Below are positions 25,395 to 33,772 of a DNA stretch of 64,000 nt, piece after piece. The notes under the pieces were generated by a model. It did not search any database. It saw only the letters and a program-made list of their open reading frames with translations, and was not told where the DNA came from. This DNA comes from Ramlibacter sp. Leaf400. GTDB taxonomy: Bacteria > Pseudomonadota > Gammaproteobacteria > Burkholderiales > Burkholderiaceae_C. A program made the translations under genes and the position numbers. How positions within the stretch are numbered: the stretch's first letter is position 1; the number at the start of each line of letters is the position of its first letter. The stretch lies in contig NZ_LMQL01000012.1 in NCBI RefSeq assembly GCF_001424545.1, forward strand, positions 253,371 through 317,370, in the 5' to 3' direction.

Positions 25395-26749
25395 GCCCCG
25401 AGGCCCATCCCCCGGAAAACCGCGACCAGGTTCTGCCGCTGCTGGGTCAAGGTAGCGGACAGCGCACCCTGGGCCTGCTGGGCCGTACGCTGCGCGTCCA
25501 GCAGTTCCAGGAGGTCGGCCGCGCCCGCTTCGTACCGAACCCGCGACAGCCGTTCCGCTTCGGACGCATGCTGCGTGCGCCGCTGCAGGTTCTGGAACTG
25601 CTGCTGGCCGGAGCCGTACCGCGCCAGTGCGTTTTCCAGGTCCTCGGTGGCAAGCAGCAGGCGCTGCCGATAGGCCGCCAGGACCTCTTTCTCGCCGGCC
25701 TTGGCCGCGGCCAGCCTAGCTTCGATGCGCGGCCGGTCGAATAGAGGCGTCAGCAGTGAAGGTGCGCTCAGCCAGGAGAGGCTTCCTCCCGTTCCGATGG
25801 CGGATACCGAGCCCGCGACGAACCCGAGCAGGCCGCTGAAGGTCAGGCGCGGATAGAACTCCGCGCGCACGGCTTTCACATCGAGCGCCCTTGCGCGCAG
25901 TTCCGCCTCCAGTTCCTGCACGTCCGGTCGCTGCGCGAGCCAGGCGTCCGTTGCCGGGAGCGGAATGGCGATCGCGGCCGGCGCAACGGTGCCGGAGGTG
26001 GGCAGGGCGAACCCGCTGGGCGATTGACCGGTCAGCACGGCCAGGCGATGCGTCGCCACCCGCGCTGCCGCCTCCTGAACCGGGATCTCCGCCAAGGCGG
26101 CCTCCACGTCCGCGCGGGCACGCAGCTCGTCGATCGGCGCCGCCATGCCGCCTCCGGCGCGAGCAGCCACCAGGCGCAGCGTGCTCTCCCGATTGGCTGC
26201 GACCGTGCGGGCGATCTCGAGTTGCTCTCGCGCACCGATCAGGGCGAAGTACGCGTTGGCAACCTCCGCGCTCACTGCCAGGCGAGCGCCGCGAAGTTGC
26301 GCTTCGGATGCCTGCAGGCGCTGGGCCGCGGAAGCCGCTTGGTGCCCGAGCCTGCCGAACAGGTCCACTTCCCAGCTGAATTCCACGGCGGCCGCAACGC
26401 TCTGGGTGCGGCGCTCGCCCCGGGTGAGTCCAGGCGCCTCGGCTTCGCTGGCCTGCGCGGCGCGCCCTTGTACGCCGACGGATCCGCTCGGGCCGAACTC
26501 GGCGCGAGCGCCGGCCACCAGCGCCTGCGAGCGGAGGATGCGCTCGTGAGCTTGCTCGATGTCGAGGTTGGCATCCAGCCCTTGCATGATGAGCGCCGAG
26601 AGCACCGGGTCTCGCAGCGCGTGCCACCAGCCCGTCGACTGCGCGACCGGGACGGAAGCATCGACTGCAGGAGGGGCTTCCTGCGCGAGGACGGGCGAAG
26701 CCAGCAGCGCCGCCGCGAGGGCAAGGGTGGACAGTGCGAACTTACGCAT
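25391..26749 (-). CDS. RND efflux outer-membrane factor (NodT/OprM-type)
   Basis: A 452-residue TolC-family protein. A Sec signal peptide ends at SPVLAQ with no lipobox Cys, unlike many NodT lipoproteins. Two outer-membrane-factor repeats follow, with long alpha-helical coiled segments; landmarks are WWHALRDPVLSALIMQGLDAN, VEFSWEVDLFGRL, and ARYEAGAADLLELLDAQRT near the C terminus (each shown in part of the usual pattern). It provides the outer-membrane channel for the pump encoded just upstream. It overlaps the RND gene by 8 bp. Start chosen at MRKFALSTLAL, directly ahead of the signal. Confidence 0.92.
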   Translation of the reverse strand: MRKFALSTLALAAALLASPVLAQEAPPAVDASVPVAQSTGWWHALRDPVLSALIMQGLDANLDIEQAHERILRSQALVAGARAEFGPSGSVGVQGRAAQASEAEAPGLTRGERRTQSVAAAVEFSWEVDLFGRLGHQAASAAQRLQASEAQLRGARLAVSAEVANAYFALIGAREQLEIARTVAANRESTLRLVAARAGGGMAAPIDELRARADVEAALAEIPVQEAAARVATHRLAVLTGQSPSGFALPTSGTVAPAAIAIPLPATDAWLAQRPDVQELEAELRARALDVKAVRAEFYPRLTFSGLLGFVAGSVSAIGTGGSLSWLSAPSLLTPLFDRPRIEARLAAAKAGEKEVLAAYRQRLLLATEDLENALARYGSGQQQFQNLQRRTQHASEAERLSRVRYEAGAADLLELLDAQRTAQQAQGALSATLTQQRQNLVAVFRGMGLGA

Positions 26750-29700
26750 GGCGGACCTCCAGGGAAGACGAGGCGCTGCGACGCTGCAGCAGCACGAAGA
26801 ACAAGGGGGTGAACACAAGGCCGGCGAGGGTCACGGCCACCATGCCGGCGAACACTGCGACACCTACCGCTTGCCGCATCTCGGCGCCCGCCCCGGCGGC
26901 GAACACCAGGGGCATGACGCCCATGATGAATGCCAGCGAGGTCATGAGGATCGGACGCAGGCGCAGCCGCGCCGCCTCCACCACTGCCGCGATGGGACTC
27001 TGGCCTTCCTGTTGCCGGCGGCGCGCGAACTCCACGATGAGGATCGCGTTCTTGGTCGCAAGACCGATCAGCACCACGAAAGCGATCTGCGTGAACAGGT
27101 TGTTGTCACCGCCCGTGGCCCAGACGCCGGCCAGCGCGCCGAGCAGTACCGTGGGCACGATCCCGAGCACCGCGGCCGGCAGCGACCAGCTTCCGTAGGC
27201 CGCGGCCAGGATCAGGAACGCCAGGGCCACGGCCAGCGGGAACACAAGCAAGCCGCTGGACCCCTCTCGCATCTGCTGGTACGTGAGGTCGGTCCACTCG
27301 TAGCTGAAGCCTTCGGGCAGTTCGCGCGCCAGGATCTCCTGCATCGCCGCGAGCGCGTCGCCTGCGCTCACGCCCGGCGCCGGGCCGCCGGAGAGGTCGG
27401 CCGACGCAACGCCGTTGTAGCGGCTGATCGGGTCCGGTCCCAAGGCGGTGCGCACGTTGACCATCGCTGCGAGCGGCACCATCTGGCCGGCGCCGTTGCG
27501 CGTCCACAGCCCGGAAACGGCGTCTGCGTTGCTGCGGAAAGCAGCGTCCGCCTGCACGTTCACCTGCCAGGCCCGGCCCAGGTAGTTGAAGTCGTTGACG
27601 TACAGCGAGCCCAGGTAGACCTGCATCGCCTCGGCCAGCGCGTTCATCGGAACGCCCATGGCTCGGGCCTTTTCGCGGTCGATCTCGACCGAGAGCTTGG
27701 GCACTTGCGCTTGGTAGCCGGACATGAGCCCGGCCAGCCGCTTGTCCTTGCCGGCGGCAGCCATCACGCGCTGCAGGGCTTTCTCCAGCTCCTGCGGCCC
27801 GAGCCGCGCCTTGTCCTGGATATGCAGCTTGAAGCCGCCGGTCTGCCCCAGGCCCGGCACGGGAGGCGGAGGAAAGATCGCCGCGAAGCCGTCGTCGATC
27901 CCGCCGAACTTGCCGTTGAGCGCTCCGGCGATCGCACCGGCCGACAGCGACTTGTCGCTGCGCTGCTCGAACGGGTCCAGCATGGCAAACACGACAGCGG
28001 CGCTTGGGCTGTTCACGAAGCCGTTGATGGACAGGCCGGGGAATGCCACCACGCTCTCAATGCCGGGTTGTTCGAGCGTGATGCGCGTCATCTCGCGCGT
28101 GACCGCCTCCGTGCGGTCCAGTGAAGCGCCAGGCGGCAGCTGCACGATGCCCACCAGGAAGTACTTGTCCTGGGCCGGCACGAACCCGGTGGGTGTCGCC
28201 TTGAACGCCAGCACGGTGAGTGCGATGAGCGCGCCGTACAGCACCAGCAGCCGGGCGCTGCGCCGGACCGCCTGCCCGGTGAACAGGGCGTAGCGGGAAG
28301 CGAGCGCATCAAAGCCGCGGTTGAAGCCGCCGAGCCAACGCGCCATCCGCCCGCGCCCAGCGCCGTGAGGCTTGAGCAGCAGCGCAGCCAACGCCGGGCT
28401 CAGGGTCAGCGAATTGAGCGCGGACAGGATCGTCGAGATCGCGATCGTCAGGGCGAACTGACGATAGAACTCGCCGGACAGGCCGCCCATGAAAGCGGTC
28501 GGGATGAACACGGCCGCGAGCACGGCGGTGATCACCAGGATAGGGCCGGTCACCTCCTGCATGGCGCGCAACGCGGCTTCTCGCGGCGCCAGGCCATCGG
28601 CGAGGTGCCGCTCGACGTTCTCCACCACCACGATGGCGTCGTCCACCACGATGCCGATCGCCATCACGAGCCCGAACAGCGACAGCGTGTTGAGCGAGAA
28701 GCCCAGCAGGTGCATGACGGCCAGCGTGCCCACGAGCGACACGGGCACGGCCGCGATCGGGATGAGCGACGCGCGCCAGTTCTGCAGGAACAACAGGACG
28801 ACCAGGACCACCAGCGCGATCGCCTCGCCCAGCGTCTGCAGCACGTTGCTGATCGACGCCTGCACGAACAGGGTGGGGTCGTAGGCGACGCGATGCTCGA
28901 TCCCCTGCGGGAAGTCCTTCTGCAGCCGTTCCATCTCGGCCCGCACGGCCTTGGCGACCTCAAGAGCACTGGCCGAAGGATCTTGCGTGATCTGCAGGGC
29001 GACGGCCGGCTGGTTGTCGAGCAGGCTGCGCAGGCTGTACTGGCTGGCGCCGAGCTCGATGCGCGCCACGCTGGAGAGCTTCAACTGCTCGCCATGGGTA
29101 CCGGTGCGCACCACGATGTCGCGGAAGGCTTCCGGCGAAGACAGGCGTCCGGTCACCGACAGGGGCAGTTGCTGCAGCGAACGTGTGTCCGGCTGGCCCA
29201 CCGAACCGGCCGCCACCTGCATGTTCTGTTCGCGGATCGCGGAGACCACGTCGCCCGCGGTCAGGCCATATGCGAGCATGCGCTCGGGGTCGAGCCAGAC
29301 GCGCAGGCTGTACTCACCGGCCCCCCACACGGCCACGGTGCGGACGCCGGGCACCCGCAACAGGCGATCGCGGATGTTCAGTTGCGCGAAGTTGGACAGG
29401 TGCAGCAGGTCGTAGCGGTTATCCGGGGAGACCAGGTGCACGACCATGAGGATGTCCGGCGAGACCTTCTCGGCCGCGACCCCGGTGCGCTGCACCTCGA
29501 CGGGCAATCGCGAAAGCATGCGCGCTACGCGGTTCTGCACTTCGGTCTCGGCGCGCGCCGGGTCCGTGCCTTGCGCGAAGGTCAGGCTCAACGCGTAGCG
29601 GCCATCGCCGGTCGATTGCGAGCTCATGTACTGCAGGCCGGGCAGGCCATTGAGCTCCGTTTCGAGCGGCGTGGCCACGGTGTCGGCGATCACGCCGGGA

Positions 29701-29864
29701 TTCGCGCCGGGGTAGTTGGCCGTCACGTTGACGGTGGGCGGCATCACGTTCGGATACTCCGTGAGCGGCAGGCGGCCCATGCTGGCCAGGCCGGCCAGCA
29801 GGATCACGAGCGACAGCACGATCGCCACGATCGGGCGGTCGATGAAGATGCGGGCGAGTTTCAT
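26742..29864 (-). CDS. RND efflux pump inner-membrane transporter (HAE-1/AcrB-like)
   Basis: A 1040-residue transporter of twelve membrane helices. The N terminus ARIFIDRPIVAIVLSLVI and PLTEYPNVMPPTVNV is of the hydrophobe/amphiphile (AcrB/MexB) type. The proton-relay Asp pair is in TM4, GIVVDDAIVVVENVERH. The heavy-metal CusA-type methionine set is not evident. Nevertheless it is flanked by CueR-like regulators and has a MerR-type promoter, which parallels GesABC of Salmonella, an HAE pump governed by the CueR-like GolS. Second of three genes in the adaptor-pump-porin operon. Confidence 0.94.
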   Translation of the reverse strand: MKLARIFIDRPIVAIVLSLVILLAGLASMGRLPLTEYPNVMPPTVNVTANYPGANPGVIADTVATPLETELNGLPGLQYMSSQSTGDGRYALSLTFAQGTDPARAETEVQNRVARMLSRLPVEVQRTGVAAEKVSPDILMVVHLVSPDNRYDLLHLSNFAQLNIRDRLLRVPGVRTVAVWGAGEYSLRVWLDPERMLAYGLTAGDVVSAIREQNMQVAAGSVGQPDTRSLQQLPLSVTGRLSSPEAFRDIVVRTGTHGEQLKLSSVARIELGASQYSLRSLLDNQPAVALQITQDPSASALEVAKAVRAEMERLQKDFPQGIEHRVAYDPTLFVQASISNVLQTLGEAIALVVLVVLLFLQNWRASLIPIAAVPVSLVGTLAVMHLLGFSLNTLSLFGLVMAIGIVVDDAIVVVENVERHLADGLAPREAALRAMQEVTGPILVITAVLAAVFIPTAFMGGLSGEFYRQFALTIAISTILSALNSLTLSPALAALLLKPHGAGRGRMARWLGGFNRGFDALASRYALFTGQAVRRSARLLVLYGALIALTVLAFKATPTGFVPAQDKYFLVGIVQLPPGASLDRTEAVTREMTRITLEQPGIESVVAFPGLSINGFVNSPSAAVVFAMLDPFEQRSDKSLSAGAIAGALNGKFGGIDDGFAAIFPPPPVPGLGQTGGFKLHIQDKARLGPQELEKALQRVMAAAGKDKRLAGLMSGYQAQVPKLSVEIDREKARAMGVPMNALAEAMQVYLGSLYVNDFNYLGRAWQVNVQADAAFRSNADAVSGLWTRNGAGQMVPLAAMVNVRTALGPDPISRYNGVASADLSGGPAPGVSAGDALAAMQEILARELPEGFSYEWTDLTYQQMREGSSGLLVFPLAVALAFLILAAAYGSWSLPAAVLGIVPTVLLGALAGVWATGGDNNLFTQIAFVVLIGLATKNAILIVEFARRRQQEGQSPIAAVVEAARLRLRPILMTSLAFIMGVMPLVFAAGAGAEMRQAVGVAVFAGMVAVTLAGLVFTPLFFVLLQRRSASSSLEVRHA

Positions 29865-29875
29865 TGCGGCACTCC

Positions 29876-31060
29876 TCAGCTCTTGGTGGACGTCGGGGCT
29901 TGCGCCTGGTCGGCGGCGGGTGCGCCTTGCGGCTGGACCTTCATGCCGGGGCGCACCTTGATCAGGCCGGAGACCACGACCTGGTCGCCGGGCTGCAGGC
30001 CGGATGTGATCACCCGCTGGTCACCGTGCAAAGCTCCCAGCTGGACCGCGCGGTGGGCCACCTGCTGGTCCGGCTGCACGACGAGGACGAAGCGCTGGCC
30101 CTGGTCCGTCGCAACGGCTTTCTCGGGCACCAGCAAACTCTCGGCGGGTTGGCCGGAGAGCTGCACGCGCACGAACTGGCCGGGCATCAGCCCGGGCACC
30201 GGTTGGTCGATGCGGGCGCGCATCCGCAGCGTGCCCGTGCCTGCGACCATCTCGTTGTCGACGAAGTCGACCGGTGCCGAGGCGAGCGGGCCGCCGGACT
30301 GCGGGTCGAGGATTCGCGCCTGCCAGCCGCCTGGCTTGCGCTCGGCGGCGAGCTGGCGAATGAGCACGGCGTCGGACACGTCGAAGTAGACGTGCAGCGG
30401 CGCGACCGCTGTCAGGGTGGCGAGCGGCTGCCCTGCGCCGGCGACGACGTAGTTCCCGGGCGTGGCCAAGGTGCGGCCGATGCGGCCTGCGGCGGGTGCC
30501 GTGATGACCGCAAATTCCCGATCCAGTGCGGTCGACTGGACAGCGGCCTGCGCGGCGGCAGAAAGCGCAAGCGCTTCCGCGTGCGCTGCCGCGCGGCGCT
30601 CCACCTCCTGGGTGGAGATCGCCTTCTCGGACGCGAGGCGCTGCGCGCGATCCGCTTCACTACGCGCCAGCGTCTCCTTGGCGCGTGCTAGCTGCAGTTC
30701 GGCCCGGGCGCGTTCGAACGCGACATCGAACGGACGCGGATCGATGCGGAACAGGGGCTGGCCCGCACGCACGACGTCGCCCTCGCGGAACAGCACGGCC
30801 TGGATGTGACCCGCCACCCGAGGGCGGATCTCGACGCGGTGGGCGGCCTCCACCCGGCCGACCTGCGAGAACTGGGGCGCCACCGCGCGCTGCTGCACGG
30901 CGACCACCTGGACCACCGGCAAGGGCGCGGGGCTCCCAGGTGGGGCGGCCGACGCATCACCGATGGCGGGTTGGCAGCCGACGATGGTCGCAGCCGTGAT
31001 CAGCGACAGCGCGACGGTGAGGGCGCTCCTGGTGAAGGAAGCGGGATTGCTGAGGGGCAT
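29876..31060 (-). CDS. RND efflux periplasmic adaptor (membrane fusion protein)
   Basis: A 394-residue lipoprotein: MPLSNPASFTRSALTVAL leads to a lipobox TIVGC. The barrel-sandwich/lipoyl half-motifs are RPRVAGHIQAVLFREGDVV and ITAPAAGRIGRTLATPGNYV, with a helical hairpin between them rich in Ala and Glu (residues 95-165). Beta-barrel and membrane-proximal domains follow to about residue 370. It links the inner-membrane pump with the outer-membrane factor. The ATG at 31060 has GGAGAA upstream; the first ATG of the frame (31216) would lie upstream of the promoter. Confidence 0.92.
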   Translation of the reverse strand: MPLSNPASFTRSALTVALSLITAATIVGCQPAIGDASAAPPGSPAPLPVVQVVAVQQRAVAPQFSQVGRVEAAHRVEIRPRVAGHIQAVLFREGDVVRAGQPLFRIDPRPFDVAFERARAELQLARAKETLARSEADRAQRLASEKAISTQEVERRAAAHAEALALSAAAQAAVQSTALDREFAVITAPAAGRIGRTLATPGNYVVAGAGQPLATLTAVAPLHVYFDVSDAVLIRQLAAERKPGGWQARILDPQSGGPLASAPVDFVDNEMVAGTGTLRMRARIDQPVPGLMPGQFVRVQLSGQPAESLLVPEKAVATDQGQRFVLVVQPDQQVAHRAVQLGALHGDQRVITSGLQPGDQVVVSGLIKVRPGMKVQPQGAPAADQAQAPTSTKS

Positions 31061-31078
31061 GGCGGTTCTCCGGTGCGT

Positions 31079-31122
31079 TTGGAATGGCGCCATGCTCGGA
31101 ATTGACACGATGGCAAGGTCAA
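31079..31122 (-). promoter_or_regulatory. MerR-type promoter C for the RND operon
   Basis: Minus strand: -35 TTGACC (31117-31122), 19-bp spacer, -10 GAGCAT (31092-31097). The dyad is TTGCCA-TCG-TGTCAA (31102-31116). Thirteen bases after the -10 (31079-31091) are identical to those downstream of promoter B (25350-25362), showing that the two promoter regions share descent. Confidence 0.82.
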
Positions 31123-31156
31123 CCCGCCCCGAAAGATTTGTTTTGGGACGCGTTGA

Positions 31157-31187
31157 TTGACCTTGACATCGCGGGAAGGCCGAACCT
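31157..31187 (+). promoter_or_regulatory. MerR-type promoter D for the DUF1127-YtkA-peroxidase operon
   Basis: Plus strand: -35 TTGACC (31157-31162), 19-bp spacer with CCTTGACATCGCGGGAAGG, -10 GAACCT (31182-31187). The dyad is less regular than at the other sites (CCTT/AAGG ends only). It points away from promoter C, so the RND and peroxidase operons are divergently fired from a 175-bp region. Confidence 0.72.
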
Positions 31188-31234
31188 TGCAGGCAGGTCA
31201 CGTCGACCACCTTCAATCTTCAAAGGAGCCTTCC

Positions 31235-31426
31235 ATGCAAACCTTCATCGCTCAACTCGCCTCCACCTGGCAGCGTTTCACCTGCCGCGTCCAGGAGGCC
31301 CGCCGCCTTCGCCGCCACAAGCGTGAGTTCGAACTGATGAGCGCGGACGAGCTGCGCGACATCGGGTTTTCGCACCCGGCGATGGCCTTCGCGGCCGCCG
31401 CCAACGGCCAGTCGCGCTGCAACTGA
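31235..31426 (+). CDS. DUF1127 small protein
   Basis: A 63-residue basic protein. The C-terminal part matches DUF1127 (YjiS-like): RRLRRHKREFELMSADEL then RDIGFSHPAM. DUF1127 proteins are small, Arg-rich, and in several alphaproteobacteria affect RNA or phosphate metabolism; no role can be assigned here. AAAGGAG sits 7 bp before the ATG. It is the first gene of an operon with a YtkA-like lipoprotein and a diheme peroxidase. Confidence 0.85.
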   Translation: MQTFIAQLASTWQRFTCRVQEARRLRRHKREFELMSADELRDIGFSHPAMAFAAAANGQSRCN

Positions 31427-31438
31427 AGGAGGCGAGTC

Positions 31439-31891
31439 ATGCAACGCACCATGCAACGCCGCTCCCTGCTGGTCTCCAGCGCCATGCTGGCACTCGGTGT
31501 GGCCGCCGGCTGCAACGCCGACGCCAGGGTCCGCCCGCCGCAAGACACGGCCGAGTACGCGACTGAACGCAGTTCATCCGCAGGCAGCTTCCGCGTTACC
31601 TACAGCACCGACGCTCCGGTGCCCGTCGGCCGCCTGCATGCGTGGACGCTGCATATCGCGCAGATCGACGGCACGCCCGTCACGGACGCGACCATTGCCG
31701 TGGATGGCGATATGCCCGAGCACCGGCACGGCCTTCCCACCCGCCCGCGCGTCACTCGCAACCTCGGCAACGGTGACTACCTGCTCGAAGGCGTGAAGTT
31801 CCAGATGGGTGGCTGGTGGGTGATGGACTTCGACATCACGGCCGGCGGCCACACCGAGCGCGTGCGCTTCAACCTGCAGCTGAAGAAGTAG
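31439..31891 (+). CDS. YtkA/FixH-like lipoprotein
   Basis: A 150-residue lipoprotein. The signal peptide (RRSLLVSSAMLALGVAAGC) ends in a lipobox (AAGC). The mature part is an Ig-like YtkA/FixH-type domain: LHAWTLHIAQIDGTPV, TIAVDGDMPEHRHGLPTRP, YLLEGVKFQMGGWWVM. The MPEHRHG/KFQMGGWW pair of Met and His is typical of the family, which often occurs beside copper or cytochrome genes. Metal binding is plausible but not shown. 12 bp after the DUF1127 gene and 10 bp before the peroxidase gene. Confidence 0.85.
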   Translation: MQRTMQRRSLLVSSAMLALGVAAGCNADARVRPPQDTAEYATERSSSAGSFRVTYSTDAPVPVGRLHAWTLHIAQIDGTPVTDATIAVDGDMPEHRHGLPTRPRVTRNLGNGDYLLEGVKFQMGGWWVMDFDITAGGHTERVRFNLQLKK

Positions 31892-31901
31892 GAGCCGCCC
31901 C

Positions 31902-33158
31902 ATGAACCGCATCGAGAAGTGGACCGCCTGCACGCTGCTCGCGATCGTGGCGGTCATGCTCCTGTCGGTGGCGACTGGTTCCCGCTGGACGCAGCAGGAG
32001 CTTGCGCAACTGCAGGAGCTCTCCATGTCCCGCCTGCCGCCCCTGCCGGCGGACCCGTCCAACCGCGTTGCCGATGACGAGCGTGCGGCCGAATTTGGCC
32101 AGCGCCTGTTCTTCGACCAACGGTTGAGCGCCAACGGCCAGGTGGCCTGCGCGAGCTGCCACCTCCCGGAAAAGTCGTTCCAGGACGGCACGCCACTCGG
32201 CAAGGGTGTCGGCACCACGGACCGCCGCACGATGAGCATCATCGGAACGGCACGCAGCCCGTGGCAGTTCTGGGACGGGCGCAAGGACAGCCAGTGGGCA
32301 CAGGCGTTGGGGCCGCTGGAGAGCGCGGTCGAGCATGGGGGTGATCGAACGCAGTACGTTCACCTCGTCGCCGAGCAGTACCGCGCCGAGTACGAGGCGG
32401 TCTTCGGCAAGCTTCCGGCTCTGGATTCCCTCCCCAGGCACGCGGGGCCCGTCGCGGATCCCAAGGCGAACGCCGCCTGGTCCGAGCTGGCACCAGCGCA
32501 GAAGGAGACCGTCAATGGTGTCTTCGCCAACATGGGCAAGGCGATCGCCGCCTATGAGCGCCGGATCGATCCTGGCCCATCGCGCTTTGACGCCTATGTC
32601 GAAGCAGCTGCGCAGGGCGATACGGCGAAGATGGAGATGGCGATGACGCGCGACGAGATCGCCGGCCTCAAGCTGTTCCTGGGCAAGGGGCAGTGCCTGC
32701 AGTGCCACGGCGGCCCGCTGTTCACCAACAACGAGTTCCACAACACCGGTGTGCCGGCCGCCCACGGACTCGCAGCCGACCTGGGCCGCCTCGCGGGGGC
32801 CAGGCAGGTGATCAAGGACGAATTCAACTGCCTGGGCCGGTACAGCGACGCGAAGCCGGAGCAGTGCGGCGAGATTCGCTTCCTCGACGAAAACAGCGCG
32901 AACCAGCTACGGCAATTCCGCGTCCCTTCGCTGCGAAACGTTGCCGAACGCGCTCCTTACATGCACGCGGGCCAGTTCGCGACGCTGCGCGAAGTCGTGG
33001 AGCACTACAACCGGGCTCCCACCGCGCCGCAAGGCCACAGTGAGCTGAAGCCGCTCGGTCTCAGCGCCACGGAGGTGGACCAGCTCGTCGCCTTCCTCGG
33101 CACGCTGAGTGGCGGAGTGAAGGCCGAGCCGCGGTGGGTGAAGGCGCCGTCGCCCTGA
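31902..33158 (+). CDS. Diheme cytochrome c peroxidase family protein (MauG/CcpA-like)
   Basis: A 418-residue periplasmic protein. An N-terminal hydrophobic segment (residues 8-27) serves as signal or anchor. Two heme-binding motifs are C83-A-S-C-H87 and C265-L-Q-C-H269. Other landmarks: FFDQRLSANGQVACASC, MSIIGTARSPWQFWDG, FRVPSLRNVAERAPYMHAG. The layout fits bacterial CcpA/MauG, which reduce peroxide or oxidise protein residues. It ends the operon and converges on the second CueR-like gene with 6 bp between stops. Partner and substrate unknown; the context suggests redox protection during metal stress. Confidence 0.92.
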   Translation: MNRIEKWTACTLLAIVAVMLLSVATGSRWTQQELAQLQELSMSRLPPLPADPSNRVADDERAAEFGQRLFFDQRLSANGQVACASCHLPEKSFQDGTPLGKGVGTTDRRTMSIIGTARSPWQFWDGRKDSQWAQALGPLESAVEHGGDRTQYVHLVAEQYRAEYEAVFGKLPALDSLPRHAGPVADPKANAAWSELAPAQKETVNGVFANMGKAIAAYERRIDPGPSRFDAYVEAAAQGDTAKMEMAMTRDEIAGLKLFLGKGQCLQCHGGPLFTNNEFHNTGVPAAHGLAADLGRLAGARQVIKDEFNCLGRYSDAKPEQCGEIRFLDENSANQLRQFRVPSLRNVAERAPYMHAGQFATLREVVEHYNRAPTAPQGHSELKPLGLSATEVDQLVAFLGTLSGGVKAEPRWVKAPSP

Positions 33159-33164
33159 GTCGCC

Positions 33165-33719
33165 TCAGGGCCGGAGCCCGCGGGTCCACGCCGCCAGCGC
33201 GGCATGGGCAGACGCCTCGGGAGCCGCGGAGTGGCAGTTCTTGCGGGCGGGAACGGTGGACCCCGCCCGCACTTCCTTCAGGTTCTTCTTTGCGGGGCGA
33301 GCCGGAACAGCTGCTGGCGCGGTCGCGCCCGAGAGCTTGTCGAGGATGGCGCAGTGCGGATCGTCGTCGCCCCTGCAAAGGGATACCAGGTGCGACAGCG
33401 TGGCGCGCATCTCGTCGATCTCGCGCTGGCGTTCCTCCAGTTCGGCAAGCTGTTGCCTGGCGACTTCCTTCACCTCCCGGCTCGCGCGATGCTCGTCGCG
33501 CCACAAGGACAACAGCGACTCGATCTGCTTGACCGAGAAGCCGAGCGCACGCGACTGGCGGATGAAGCGAAGCATGGCGACTTCGCGCGGTGAGTAGAGC
33601 CGGTAGCCCGCCTCCGTGCGCTGCACCTCGGGGATCATTCCGAGTGACTCGTAGTGCCGGATCATTTTGGGCGTGACCCCGGCCGCTGCGGCGGCTTCCC
33701 CAATGTTCAGGTGGTTCAT
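33165..33719 (-). CDS. CueR/GolS-like MerR-family metal sensor (paralogue 2)
   Basis: A 184-residue MerR regulator closely related to that at 24763-25338 (NIGEAAAAAGVTPKMIRHYE). The metal loop is C115-RGDDDPH-C123. It differs from paralogue 1 at the sixth loop residue, Pro121 instead of Ala; the equivalent position (118) is, from memory, Ala in CueR and Pro in gold-selective GolS. An alternative ATG four codons upstream gives MEHRMNHL. It faces the peroxidase operon convergently. Upstream on the minus strand is TTGACA, 19 bp, CAGTTT, without a clear dyad. Confidence 0.9.
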   Translation of the reverse strand: MNHLNIGEAAAAAGVTPKMIRHYESLGMIPEVQRTEAGYRLYSPREVAMLRFIRQSRALGFSVKQIESLLSLWRDEHRASREVKEVARQQLAELEERQREIDEMRATLSHLVSLCRGDDDPHCAILDKLSGATAPAAVPARPAKKNLKEVRAGSTVPARKNCHSAAPEASAHAALAAWTRGLRP

Positions 33720-33772
33720 GCGGTGCTCCATGCACGCTGGGAGGGAAACTGTGTTCCGGCCGCCGCGTGCTG

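Noticed and set aside
26559..30389. Very long open frames opposite the RND pump and adaptor genes
   Set aside because: They are His/Arg/Gln/Val-rich shadow frames of GC-rich coding DNA, with no domains; the pump and adaptor on the other strand are unmistakable.
33720..33772. TTGACA-19-CAGTTT upstream of the second CueR-like gene as a seventh MerR-type promoter
   Set aside because: Spacer length fits but there is no dyad and the -10 lacks the GANNNT form, so it was not counted with the six sites.
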